From NCBI GenBank assembly GCA_965284315.1, contig OZ260072.1:496001-560000 (forward strand): DNA of 64,000 nt. Direction: 5' to 3'. Origin of the DNA: PCRC01 sp017848435. GTDB lineage: Bacteria > Pseudomonadota > Gammaproteobacteria > Burkholderiales > Burkholderiaceae_C. The number at the start of each line of letters is the position of its first letter. The stretch's first letter is position 1. Below the pieces are notes generated by a model that was not told the origin of the DNA, searched no databases, and was given only the letters and a program-made list of their open reading frames with translations. The position numbers and the translations under genes were made by a program. Shown piece by piece: positions 27,137 to 36,700 of this stretch.

Positions 27137-28582
27137 TCAGTCCAGCCCGGCCACCGGCTGGTGCGGGGTGCGGGTGTCGGTCAGCCACTGTGGCAGCAGC
27201 GAACCGGCCAGCATGCCCACCAGCGCCGCCAGCACGCCGGCCAGTTGGGCCGGGAACACCTCGCCCATCGGCGTGGCCAGACCGGCCAGCCAGGTCAGGA
27301 TGCCCAGCCCGATGGACACCAATGCGCCCTGGGTGGTGGCCCGGGACCAGTACAGCCCGAACACCAGCGGGATGAACGCCCCCACCAGGGTGACCTGGTA
27401 GGCACCGGAGACCAGTTCGTAGATCGGCGTGCCCTGGCTGGCAATGGCGTACACCAGCACCAGGGCGGCAAACACCAGCACCGTGATGCGCATGGTCTTG
27501 AGCTGCTCGCGGTCGTCCACCATGGGTTTGAACTGGCGCCAGATGTTTTCCACAAAGGTCACGCTCGGGGCGAGCAGCGTGGCGGACGCGGCCGACTTGA
27601 TGGCCGACAGCAAAGCACCAAAAAACAGCACCTGCATCACAAACGGCATTTTCTCCAGCACCAGAATGGGCAGGATTTTCTGCGGGTCGTCTTTCAGCAG
27701 CGTGGCGGTCTGCTCCGGCATGATGATCAGCGCACTGATGATGATGAACATCGGCACGAAGGCGAACAGGATGTAGCAGAGGCCCCCGATCACCGGGCCG
27801 CGCGTGGCGGCAGTGCGGCTGTTGGCCGACATCACGCGCTGGAACACGTCCTGCTGCGGGATGGAACCGAACATGATGGTGATGGCCGCCGCAATGAAGA
27901 AGGCGATGTCGTGAAAGCTGGGCTCGGGCCAGAACTTGAACAGGTCTTTGCTGACGGCCAGCGCCACCACCTGGTCGGCCCCGCCGGCCAGGTTGGCGGC
28001 GAATACCGCGATGGTGCTCAGCCCCACCACCAGAATGATCATCTGCAAAAAGTCGGTGATCGCCACCGACCACATGCCACCGAACATGGTGTAGGCCAGG
28101 ATGGACAACACGCCGATCACCATCCCCACCGGCACGCTGATGGTGCCACCCGACAGCACGTTGAACACCAGCCCGAGCGCGGTGACCTGGGCCGACACCC
28201 AGCCCAGATAGCTCAGCATGATGATCAGCGAGCAAACAATTTCCACCGTGCGGCCATAACGCTCGCGGTAGTAGTCGCTGATGGTCAGGAGCGTCATGCG
28301 GTAGAGCTTGCCGGCGATGAACAGGCCCACCAGGATCAGGCAGCTGCCAGCGCCAAACGGGTCTTCGACCACGCCCTTCAGGCCGTTCTCGATGAACTTG
28401 GCCGGGATGCCCAGCACCGTTTCAGAGCCAAACCAGGTGGCAAAGGTGGTGGTGACGATCATCATCAGCGGCAGGTTGCGCCCGGCGATGGCGAAGTCGG
28501 CGGTGTTTTTCACACGCCTGGCCGCAACCAGGCCAATCGCAATCGTCACCAGCAGGTAGAGGACAACAAGGGTCAACAGCAC
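27137..28582 (-). CDS. Sodium:solute symporter (SSS family)
   Basis: The 481-residue integral membrane protein has about 13 hydrophobic segments and SSS-family features: an N-terminal DFAIAGRNLP segment, FATWFGSETVLGIP, TISDYYRERYG (helix 3-4 loop), GGMWSVAITDFLQMIIL, and GALLSAIKSAASATLLAPSV with the Ser/Thr-rich sodium-site helix. It should import an organic solute with sodium; the solute cannot be named from the sequence. It is on the same strand as ubiB upstream and fmdB downstream. Confidence 0.88.
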   Translation of the reverse strand: MLLTLVVLYLLVTIAIGLVAARRVKNTADFAIAGRNLPLMMIVTTTFATWFGSETVLGIPAKFIENGLKGVVEDPFGAGSCLILVGLFIAGKLYRMTLLTISDYYRERYGRTVEIVCSLIIMLSYLGWVSAQVTALGLVFNVLSGGTISVPVGMVIGVLSILAYTMFGGMWSVAITDFLQMIILVVGLSTIAVFAANLAGGADQVVALAVSKDLFKFWPEPSFHDIAFFIAAAITIMFGSIPQQDVFQRVMSANSRTAATRGPVIGGLCYILFAFVPMFIIISALIIMPEQTATLLKDDPQKILPILVLEKMPFVMQVLFFGALLSAIKSAASATLLAPSVTFVENIWRQFKPMVDDREQLKTMRITVLVFAALVLVYAIASQGTPIYELVSGAYQVTLVGAFIPLVFGLYWSRATTQGALVSIGLGILTWLAGLATPMGEVFPAQLAGVLAALVGMLAGSLLPQWLTDTRTPHQPVAGLD

Positions 28583-28636
28583 AGCACACTCCCGAATGTG
28601 GACCGGATTATCAACAAAACGCGGCTCTCAGCCGCG

Positions 28637-30223
28637 TCAGTGCACAGCCATGCGCACCACAAAGACCATGACCACCAGACCCAATACAAAACCCATGCCA
28701 CCGTAAACCAGGCTTTGTAGCAGCTTGTTGGTGCGTTTTTGTTCGCGCAGCAGTTCCAGCAGCGCGCGCTGGTCGCCGCCGTGCGTGCGGTTCAGGTAGT
28801 CGTGCAGCAGCCGGGGCAATTCAGGCAGCAGCTGGGCGTAGCGCGGTGCTTCGGCCTTGAACTGCTCCAGCAGCCGCTGCGGCCCCACCTGGTCCTGCAT
28901 CCACTTTTCCAGGAATGGTTTGGCGGTGCGCCACAGGTCCAGTTCGGGGTCCAACTCGCGGCCCAGGCCTTCGATGTTCAGCAAGGTTTTTTGCAGCAAC
29001 ACCAACTGTGGCTGGATTTCAACATGGAAACGGCGCGAGGTCTGGAACAGACGCAGCAGCACCATGCCCAGCGAGATTTCCTTCAGCGGCCGGTCAAAGT
29101 ACGGCTCACAGACGGTGCGTATGGCGGACTCCAGTTCGTCCACCCGGGTGTTGGCGGGCACCCAGCCGGATTCGATGTGCAGCTGCGCCACGCGCTTGTA
29201 GTCGCGCCGGAAAAAGGCAATGAAGTTCTGCGCCAGGTAGTCTTTGTCGACCTCGGTCAGCGTGCCGACGATGCCAAAGTCGAGCGAGATGTAGCGGCCA
29301 AAGGTGGCCGGGTCCAGGCTCACCTGGATGTTGCCAGGGTGCATGTCGGCATGGAAGAAGCCGTCGCGGAACACCTGGGTGAAAAACAGCGTGACGCCGT
29401 CGCGCGCCAGTTTGCGGATGTCCACCCCCGCGTCGCGCAGGCGCTGCACCTGGCTGATGGGCACCCCGCGCATGCGCTCCATCACCATCACGTCGGTGTG
29501 GCAGTAGTCCCAGAACATCTCGGGGATCAGCACCAGGTCCAGCCCCGCCATGTTGCGGCGCAGCTGGGCGGCACTGGCGGCTTCATGGATCAGATCAAGT
29601 TCGTCGTGCAGGTATTTGTCAAACTCGGCCACCACCTCGCGCGGCTTCAGGCGTTTGCCATCGGCGCTCAGCCACTCGACCCAGCCGGCCATCATGCGCA
29701 TCAGGCTCAAATCCTTGTCAATGGCGGGCAGCATGTTCGGCCGCAGCACCTTGACGGCCACGTCCCGCAGACGCCCCGAGCTGTCGCGCAGGGTGGCGAA
29801 ATGCACCTGGGCGATGGACGCACTGGCCACCGGCGTGTGCTCGAAGCTGACGAAAATCTCGTTCAGCGGGCGTTTGAACGCCCGCTCGATGGAGGCGATC
29901 GCAATCTCTGACGGGAACGGCGGCACACGGTCCTGCAGCCGGGCCAGCTCGTCGGCAATGTCGGCCGGCAACAGGTCGCGCCGGGTGGAGAGCACCTGGC
30001 CAAATTTCACAAAGATCGGGCCGAGCTGTTCCAGCGCCTCGCGCAGGCGCTGGCCACGCGGCGCGTCGGTGCGGCGGCCAAAAAACAGCACGCGGGCCAG
30101 CAGGTGCAGCGTGGGCCGGTTGAAGCTGGTCAGCACCAGTTCGTCGAGCCCGTGCCGCAGCACGGTCCAGACAATCGCGATGCCGCGGGCCACACGGCTG
30201 AGGCTGCCCGTCAGCCAGCCCAT
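28637..30223 (-). CDS. ubiB: Ubiquinone biosynthesis regulatory kinase-like protein UbiB
   Basis: UbiB is an atypical kinase/ATPase needed for ubiquinone synthesis. The 528-residue protein shows the family KxGQ motif (KFGQVLSTRRDLLP), the Ala-rich loop ASASIAQVHFATL, the catalytic region HADMHPGN and DFGIVG, and two C-terminal membrane segments. The ATG at 30223 overlaps the ubiJ stop as TGATG; a much longer in-frame reading upstream is only the shadow of ubiJ. ubiE and ubiJ lie upstream on the same strand, interrupted by the Tim44-like gene and its terminator. Confidence 0.94.
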   Translation of the reverse strand: MGWLTGSLSRVARGIAIVWTVLRHGLDELVLTSFNRPTLHLLARVLFFGRRTDAPRGQRLREALEQLGPIFVKFGQVLSTRRDLLPADIADELARLQDRVPPFPSEIAIASIERAFKRPLNEIFVSFEHTPVASASIAQVHFATLRDSSGRLRDVAVKVLRPNMLPAIDKDLSLMRMMAGWVEWLSADGKRLKPREVVAEFDKYLHDELDLIHEAASAAQLRRNMAGLDLVLIPEMFWDYCHTDVMVMERMRGVPISQVQRLRDAGVDIRKLARDGVTLFFTQVFRDGFFHADMHPGNIQVSLDPATFGRYISLDFGIVGTLTEVDKDYLAQNFIAFFRRDYKRVAQLHIESGWVPANTRVDELESAIRTVCEPYFDRPLKEISLGMVLLRLFQTSRRFHVEIQPQLVLLQKTLLNIEGLGRELDPELDLWRTAKPFLEKWMQDQVGPQRLLEQFKAEAPRYAQLLPELPRLLHDYLNRTHGGDQRALLELLREQKRTNKLLQSLVYGGMGFVLGLVVMVFVVRMAVH

Positions 30224-30792
30224 CACTCCGTCGACTTTCCGGTGAACTTTCCGTCGGTCACCGGGGAACGACGGGCGATGAACTCGCGCAGCGCGGCCGC
30301 AGCGCGGCGCGCCGTCTGGCCCAGGGTGTGGGCCGGTGCATCGCCGATCAGGCGCGACAGGTCTTCTTCCAGGTCCCAGCGCACATGGTCCACCAGCCAG
30401 CCGACCTCGGCCGCCAGCTGCACGTCGCCCTCGATCTTGATCGGCGGCTTGTCGCCGCGCAAGGCCGCTTGCGCCAATGCCAGCGGCGAGTTTTCCTGCA
30501 CACTGAGGCACAGGTCGGGCACACGTGCGCTGGCACCGGGCAGCACGCGGTCCAGCAAGCCTGCCGGGGTGGCCACCAGCTGCAGCGACAGGTGGCGCCA
30601 TTCCACGCGCACCGTGCGCCCCTGTTGCCGCACCAGCCGCGCCTGGGCTTCGGGCTCCTGCATCAGCACGTGGTTGAGCAGCAGCACGGCGCGGTGCTGG
30701 ACCTCGTCAACCAGCCACTGGGGCGGCTTGACGCTGGTGGCGAGGCGGTCCAGCAGGCCGTCCAGAAAAGACAGTGGGGGGGTGGATTGCAT
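30223..30792 (-). CDS. ubiJ: Ubiquinone biosynthesis accessory protein UbiJ (SCP2 domain)
   Basis: UbiJ is a lipid-binding accessory factor of the soluble ubiquinone complex. The 189-residue protein has a hydrophobic N-terminal helix region, an SCP2-like domain (about 40-130, with LALAQAALRGDKPPIKIEGDVQLA) and a C-terminal helix. The start ATG at 30792 (MQSTPPLSFLDGLLDRL) is preferred, since the alternative upstream start would run into the Tim44-gene terminator. The stop overlaps the ubiB start. The ubiJ-ubiB pairing supports the call. Confidence 0.88.
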   Translation of the reverse strand: MQSTPPLSFLDGLLDRLATSVKPPQWLVDEVQHRAVLLLNHVLMQEPEAQARLVRQQGRTVRVEWRHLSLQLVATPAGLLDRVLPGASARVPDLCLSVQENSPLALAQAALRGDKPPIKIEGDVQLAAEVGWLVDHVRWDLEEDLSRLIGDAPAHTLGQTARRAAAALREFIARRSPVTDGKFTGKSTE

Positions 30793-30830
30793 GCGCTGAT
30801 TATCCGGTGGAAACCGGGGGCAGCCGCACA

Positions 30831-30868
30831 AGAAAAAGCCCACCCGAGTGAGGCACTCGGGTGGGCTT
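30831..30868 (-). terminator. Strong rho-independent terminator of the Tim44-like gene
   Basis: On the minus strand AAGCCCACCCGAGTG pairs perfectly with CACTCGGGTGGGCTT over 15 bp with a 3-base loop and is followed by TTTCTTG. It separates the Tim44-like gene from ubiJ. Confidence 0.92.
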
Positions 30869-30892
30869 CAGGGACGCTGTGGGTCCGCTGGG

Positions 30893-31891
30893 TTACTGCA
30901 GCGCTTGCACCCCGGCGACCAGCCAGCCGGCCGAGCCGTCTTTGGGCTTGGTCATGTTCCACACCTCGCGGAACGGGCTGGGGCCGGCCGATGGCTGCTC
31001 GCGGATCATGCCGGAGAACTCGACGCTGGCCATGTAGGCCTCGCTGAGTTCTTCGATGCCCAGCAGCTGCGCGTTGAGCATGACCACGTCGGTCTGGTTG
31101 GTGCTGCCGCCGGTGTGGGTCTCGCGGTCGGCCAGCTGCTGGCGGATTTCGCTCAGCATGTCGTCAGTCATCATCGCGCGCAGCGAGGGGATGTCGGAAG
31201 CGTCCCAGGCGGCCTGCAGGCGGGTGAAATTGGCCTTGGCCTGGGTCAGGAAGGATTCGCGGTCAAAGCCGTCTGGCACGCCCCAGGATTGGGTGCCGGT
31301 CAGGCCCGAGCCAATCACCACACCGCCACCGTCTGCCGAACCCCCTGCGGGGAAACGCGAGCTGTCAAACGACATGCTGTGGCGTTCCCAGGGTCGGGCC
31401 GAGGCGTCGTTGCCGACGTTGTTGGGGCTGTACCCGCCGGGCGTCTGGGCCGACGCGGCCGCGCCCTGGAAGGCGAGACGGCCATTGCCAGCCGCGCCGT
31501 TCTTGCGTGCGCGCATCACCATGCCCACGACCGCCATGATCGCAAACGCGAGCAGCGCAAACATCAGGATCTGGCCAAAGGCTTCGCCCAGGCCGAGCGA
31601 ACTGGCCAACCACGCGAGCCCCAGGCCTGCGGCCAGGCCGCCGAGCATCGCGCCCCAAGGGCGCTTGGGCGCAGCAGCCGCTGCGGGAGCGGGTGTGGCC
31701 GTGGCGGGCTTGGCGGCAGCGGCATTGGCCACGCCTGGCTGCGCCGGCGTGGCCGGTGGCGTTGCGTCGCGCTGCGTGACGTTGCTGGACTGGCGGCCCA
31801 CAGAACTGCCACCGCCCAGCCGCTTGGCTTCTGCATCGAAACCGGTGGCCACCAGCGCGGCCGCCAGCACCATCAAAGCTAAAAATTTCAT
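30893..31891 (-). CDS. Tim44-like domain membrane protein
   Basis: The 332-residue protein has a signal-like N-terminus (MKFLALMVLAAALVATGFDAEA), a long Ala/Pro/Thr-rich low-complexity linker (about 40-75), two closely spaced hydrophobic segments (about 80-125), a second linker, and a C-terminal Tim44-like domain (about 205-330, with FLTQAKANFTRLQAAWDASD and a terminal GWLVAGVQAL). In bacteria this family is conserved and its role is not settled. It lies between ubiE and ubiJ and is closed by its own terminator. Confidence 0.85.
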   Translation of the reverse strand: MKFLALMVLAAALVATGFDAEAKRLGGGSSVGRQSSNVTQRDATPPATPAQPGVANAAAAKPATATPAPAAAAAPKRPWGAMLGGLAAGLGLAWLASSLGLGEAFGQILMFALLAFAIMAVVGMVMRARKNGAAGNGRLAFQGAAASAQTPGGYSPNNVGNDASARPWERHSMSFDSSRFPAGGSADGGGVVIGSGLTGTQSWGVPDGFDRESFLTQAKANFTRLQAAWDASDIPSLRAMMTDDMLSEIRQQLADRETHTGGSTNQTDVVMLNAQLLGIEELSEAYMASVEFSGMIREQPSAGPSPFREVWNMTKPKDGSAGWLVAGVQALQ

Positions 31892-31949
31892 GTTGTCTCC
31901 CGAAAATAACCAGACCTGCTACCTATGCGCCCAAGTTTCCCACAACAGG

Positions 31950-32681
31950 TCAGCACTTGATACCCACATGCAGAGCCACCACGCCGCCAGCAAGGTTGTG
32001 GAAGTCCACATGGCCAAAACCGTTGGCCTGCATCAGACCCTTCAGCGCTTGCTGGTCGGGGTGCATGCGGATGGATTCGGCCAGGTAGCGGTAGCTGGCG
32101 TCGTCGCCGGCCACCAGCTTGCCCAGGCGCGGCAAAACACTGAAGGAGTACCAGTCGTAGATTTTTTCCAGGGGTTTGGCGACTTTGGAAAACTCCAGCA
32201 CCAGCAGCTTGCCGCCAGGTTTTAGCACGCGGGCCATCTCGGTGAGTGCCACATCCTTGTGCGTCATGTTGCGCAGGCCAAAGGCGACGCTGACGAGGTC
32301 AAAGCGGCCGCTGGCAAAAGGCAGTTTCTCGGCATCGCACACCAGCGTGGGCAGCGCCAGACCGGCGTCGAGCAGGCGGTCGCGGCCGGTGCGCAGCATG
32401 GCTTCGTTGATGTCGGTGTGCACCACGGTGCCGGTGGGGCCAACCTGCTTGGCAAAGGCCTGCGACAGGTCACCGGTGCCGCCGGCAATGTCGAGCACCT
32501 GGTCGCCCTCGCGCAGGTTGGCCACCATCACGGTGTAGGCCTTCCAGGCGCGGTGCAGGCCCATCGACATCAGGTCGTTCATCAGGTCGTACTTGGGCGC
32601 GACCGAGTCGAACACACCGCGCACGCGGCTGGCCTTCTCGCGCTCGTCAACCGACTGAAAACCGAAGTGGGTGTTGCTCAT
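31950..32681 (-). CDS. ubiE: Ubiquinone/menaquinone biosynthesis C-methyltransferase
   Basis: UbiE methylates the ring carbon of demethylated quinol precursors using SAM. The 243-residue protein has the family start THFGFQSVDEREKASRVRGVFDSVAPKYDLMND, the SAM motif VLDIAGGTGDLSQAF, and the later motifs GLRNMTHKDVALTEMARVLKPGG and YRYLAESIRMHPDQQAL. A family-1 repeat lies between its start and the DUF971 gene. Confidence 0.96.
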   Translation of the reverse strand: MSNTHFGFQSVDEREKASRVRGVFDSVAPKYDLMNDLMSMGLHRAWKAYTVMVANLREGDQVLDIAGGTGDLSQAFAKQVGPTGTVVHTDINEAMLRTGRDRLLDAGLALPTLVCDAEKLPFASGRFDLVSVAFGLRNMTHKDVALTEMARVLKPGGKLLVLEFSKVAKPLEKIYDWYSFSVLPRLGKLVAGDDASYRYLAESIRMHPDQQALKGLMQANGFGHVDFHNLAGGVVALHVGIKC

Positions 32682-32755
32682 GGCGGAAATGGTAGGAGCG
32701 AAAGGCCCTGCACGCGCCGGTGCGCGCCCAGAACCCCGACAAATTGTCAGTATTT

Positions 32756-32815
32756 TGATGAAATCGGGCTTGAGCCCTAGTGAAACCTAAGGGTACAGCT
32801 ATGAAAAGAGAAGCA
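32756..32815 (+). repeat. Dispersed intergenic repeat, family 1, copy E
   Basis: The plus strand reads TGATGAAATCGGGCTTGAGC, then CCTAGTGAAACCTAAGGG, then TACAGCTATGAAAAGAG. It lies between the 3' end of the DUF971 gene and the start of ubiE. No other feature is seen in this 148-base gap. Confidence 0.7.
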
Positions 32816-32829
32816 TTCTGGCACAGCAG

Positions 32830-33252
32830 TCAATGGCTGCCACAGGCATGGCCACCCTTCTCGGGCATGGGCGCGTCGCGTTCCACGCCAGCGGCTGCGA
32901 GCCGGGCGGCATAGTCGGCCCAGAGCTGCTCCTGCTGCGAACCGAGAAAGTACAGGTAGTCCCAGGAAAAGATGCCGCTGTCGTGGCCGTCGGAAAACGT
33001 CGGTTGCACCGCGTAGTTGCCCACCGGGGCGAGGCCGGCAATGCCCACCTCGCGCTTGCCGGTCTGCAACACCTCCTGCCCCGGGCCGTGGCCCTGCACC
33101 TCGGCCGAGGGCGAGTTGATGCGCATCAGCTCAAAGGGGATGCGAAAGCGCGCACCGTCAGAGAACGAGATTTCCAGCACCCGGGAGGCGCTGTGTACGG
33201 TGATGTCTTGGGGCGTTGGCGCCCCGGCTTGCAAGCCGGCCATGGGGTTCAT
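32830..33252 (-). CDS. DUF971 family protein
   Basis: The 140-residue product has the DUF971 (gamma-butyrobetaine hydroxylase N-terminal-like) domain: VLEISFSDGARFRIPFELMR, then VGNYAVQPTFSDGHDSGIFSWDYLYFLG, and a His-rich end (KGGHACGSH). The function of the stand-alone domain is not established; relatives are iron-sulfur linked. The start is taken at the ATG at 33252 (MNPMAGLQAG); the ATG at 33243 is also possible. It lies downstream of the HIT gene, and the HIT-DUF971-ubiE order is common in Comamonadaceae. Confidence 0.82.
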   Translation of the reverse strand: MNPMAGLQAGAPTPQDITVHSASRVLEISFSDGARFRIPFELMRINSPSAEVQGHGPGQEVLQTGKREVGIAGLAPVGNYAVQPTFSDGHDSGIFSWDYLYFLGSQQEQLWADYAARLAAAGVERDAPMPEKGGHACGSH

Positions 33253-33286
33253 CCTGCGCACGTGGCGCTGTCGACACAAAACTGGA

Positions 33287-33715
33287 TTATCGGTGCGCGG
33301 CCAGCGCCGCACGCATGGCGTCGTCCAGGGCTGGCAGGCGCTGGCGAAAGGCGGCGAGTTGCGCTTCGTCCGCTGGGCGGCGGGCAGACGCCCAGACGGG
33401 GTCGGGGAAATGCGTGTCGTCGGCAAACCGGGCGACCACATGCCAGTGCAGGTGCGGCACCATGTTGCCGAGTGCGGCAAGGTTGATTTTGGTGGGCTGC
33501 AACTGCGTGCGAAGCACCTGCTCTACCGTGGCCACAACGGCCATGCACGCCACCCGGTCGCTGGGCGACAGGTCCGAAAACTCGGCCACATGGTCGCTCC
33601 AGACCACGCGGTAGAACGCGGGGAAGTGGGCCTCGTCCGCACGGATGACGCGCCACTGCGCGCCCCGGTGAACCAGCGTGCCACCGTCACCGGCGCACAG
33701 CGCGCACAGGCTCAC
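33287..33715 (-). CDS. HIT family protein
   Basis: The 142-residue product is a histidine-triad nucleotide hydrolase or transferase with the triad in VPHLHWHVV. The start is a GTG that overlaps the TGA of the upstream oxidoreductase gene (VSLCALCAGDGG), so translation is probably coupled. The N-terminal CALC could bind zinc, as in Hint-like proteins. The substrate is unknown. Confidence 0.85.
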   Translation of the reverse strand: MSLCALCAGDGGTLVHRGAQWRVIRADEAHFPAFYRVVWSDHVAEFSDLSPSDRVACMAVVATVEQVLRTQLQPTKINLAALGNMVPHLHWHVVARFADDTHFPDPVWASARRPADEAQLAAFRQRLPALDDAMRAALAAHR

Positions 33716-36700
33716 ACCAGCACCCGCTCGATGCCGCCGTTGTTGGCGGACGCGATGTACGCTGGCATCCATTCCTGGCCGAGGATCTGGTTGGCCATTT
33801 CCACGACGATGTAGTCAGCTTCCAGCAGACCGTTGTTCAGGTCGTTGCCGTAGCGCGTCAGGCCCTGCAGGCAGCTCGGGCAGCTGGTGAGGATCTTGAT
33901 GTTGTCGTTGGCGCCGACCGTGCCGGTGGCACGCAAGGCCGCTTCATCGCGCTTCAGTTCTTCTTCCTTGCGGAAACGCACCTGGGTGGAAATGTCGGGC
34001 CGGGTCACGCCCAGCGTGCCGGACTCGCCGCAGCAGCGCTCGCTTTTCTTCACGTTGTCGCCGACCAGGGCCTTGACCGTTTTCATCGGGTCTTGCAGCT
34101 TCATGGGCGTGTGGCAAGGGTCGTGGTACAGGTAACCGCCCTGCCCCGCCGGGAGCGTGATGCCTTTTTCGAGCAGGAACTCGTGGATGTCGATGATGCG
34201 GCAGCCCGGGAAGATCTTGTCGAACTCGTAGCCCTGCAGCTGGTCGTAGCAGGTGCCGCAGCTCACCACCACCGTCTTGATGTCCAGGTAGTTCAGCGTG
34301 TTGGCCACGCGGTGGAACAGCACCCGGTTGTCGGTGATGATTTTCTCGGCCTTGTCGAACTGGCCCGAGCCCTTTTGCGGGTAGCCGCAGCACAAATAGC
34401 CCGGTGGCAGCACGGTCTGCACCCCGGCGTGCCACAGCATGGCCTGCGTGGCCAGACCGACCTGGCTGAACAGCCGCTCGGAACCACAGCCCGGGAAATA
34501 GAACACCGCTTCCGACTCGGTCGTGGTGGCCTGCGGGTTGCGGATGATGGGCACGTAGTCGGCGTTCTCGATGTCCAGCAGCGCACGCGCGGTTTTCTTC
34601 GGCAGGCCGCCCGGCATCTTCTTATTGATGAAGTGGATCACCTGCTCCTTGATGGGCGCGGTGCCCAGCGTGGCCGGTGGCTTGGCGGTCTGCTTCTTGG
34701 CAAACGTGCGCAGCAAATCGTTGGCGAGGCGCTGGGCCTTGAAGCCCACGTCCACCATGGCCGAGCGCATGAACTTGATGGTCTCGGGGTTGGTCGCATT
34801 CAGGAAGAACATGGCCGCCGCGTTGCCGGGGCGGAAGCTCTTCTGCCCCATCTTGCGCAGCAAATTGCGCATGTTCATCGACACGTCGCCGAAGTCGATG
34901 TCCACCGGGCAGGGCGTGAGGCACTTGTGGCACACGGTGCAATGGTCGGCCACGTCCTCGAACTCTTCCCAGTGCTTGATGCTGATGCCGCGCCGGGTTT
35001 GCTCTTCGTACAGAAAGGCCTCGACCAGCAGCGATGTGGCGAGGATCTTGTTGCGCGGGCTGTAGAGCAGGTTGGCGCGTGGCACGTGGGTGGCACACAC
35101 GGGTTTGCACTTGCCACAACGCAGGCAGTCTTTCACCGAATCGGCAATCGCGCCGATGTCGCTCTGCTGCATGATCAGCGACTCGTGGCCCATCAGCCCG
35201 AAACTGGGGGTGTAGGCGTTGGTCAAGTCGGCATGCAAGGCAGGCCCGGCGCCATTCGGAACACGCAGCAGCTTGCCCTTGTTGAAGCGGCCTTCCGGGT
35301 CCACGCGGCGTTTGTAGTCGGTGAAGGGCTGCAGCTCGCCATCGCTCAAAAATTCGAGCTTGGTGATGCCGATGCCGTGCTCGCCGGAGATCACGCCGTC
35401 CAGGCTGCGCGCCAGCGCCATGATGCGCTTGACCGCGCCGTGCGCCGTCTGCAGCATTTCGTAATCGTCGCTGTTGACCGGCAGGTTGGTGTGCACGTTG
35501 CCATCACCGGCGTGCATGTGCAACGCGGCCCAGACACGGCCTTTCAGCACCCGCTTGTGGATCGCACTGCACTCGTCCAACAATGGCTTGAAGGCCGCGC
35601 CGGTAAAGATCCCCTGCAAGGGTACGCGCAGCTGGGTTTTCCAGCTGGCACGCAAACCGTGGTCCTGCAGCTGGGGGAACAACGTCGCCACGTTGTCGAG
35701 CCAGCCCTGCCACAACGCACGCACCTCGCGCACCAGTGCCAGTGCCTGCGCCACACGGTCTTCCAGCAGCTCGGCGGAAGGCACGTCGCCCGCCTCGTCG
35801 GCCTTGCCCAGCGGCAGGTTGCCCTGGGAGAAAAAGGCGTCGAGTTCGTGGCAGAGCTTGATCTTGTTTTGCAGGCTCAGCTCGATGTTGATGCGCTCGA
35901 TGCCGTCGGTGTACTCGGCCATGCGCGGCAGCGGGATCACCACGTCTTCGTTGATCTTGAAGGCGTTGGTGTGTTTGGAAATTGCCGCGGTCTTCTTGCG
36001 GTCGAGCCAGAATTTCTTGCGTGCCTCGGGACTGATGGCGATGAAACCTTCGCCGCTGCGCGAATTGGCGATCCGCACCACCTCGCTGGTGGCGCGCGCC
36101 ACGGCGTCGGCGTCGTCGCCGGCAATGTCACCGAACAGCACCATCTTGGGCAGGCTGGAGGTGGCACCGGCGGTCATGGCGCGCTTGGACTTGGTGGCGT
36201 AACCCACCGCTTTCAGGTAACGGTCGTCCAGGTGCTCCAGGCCGGCGAGCAGCGTGCCCGAGCGCTTTTGCTCGGCGAACATGAAGTCCTTGATTTCCAC
36301 GATGCTGGGCACGGCGTCGCGGGCGTTGCCAAAGAACTCCAGGCACACGGTGCGGGTGTGGGCCGGCATGCGGTGCACCACCCAGCGGGCGCTGGTGATG
36401 AGGCCGTCGGTGCCCTCTTTCTGGATGCCGGGCAGGCCGCTGAGAAATTTGTCGGTGACGTCTTTGCCCAGGCCTTCCTTGCGGAAGGTTTTGCCGGGAA
36501 TGACCAGCGTTTGCACTGCCTGGCCCTTGCGCAAGGGCGTTTTACCGTCCGCTTCAAAGTAGCGCAGCTCAAACGTGGCGACCTCGGCGTCGTGGATCTT
36601 GCCAAGGTTGTGGTCCATGCGCACCACGTCCAGCCACTTCGCGTCGGGCGTGACCATGCGCCAGCTGGCCAGGTTGTCGAGCGCGGTGCCCCACAGCACG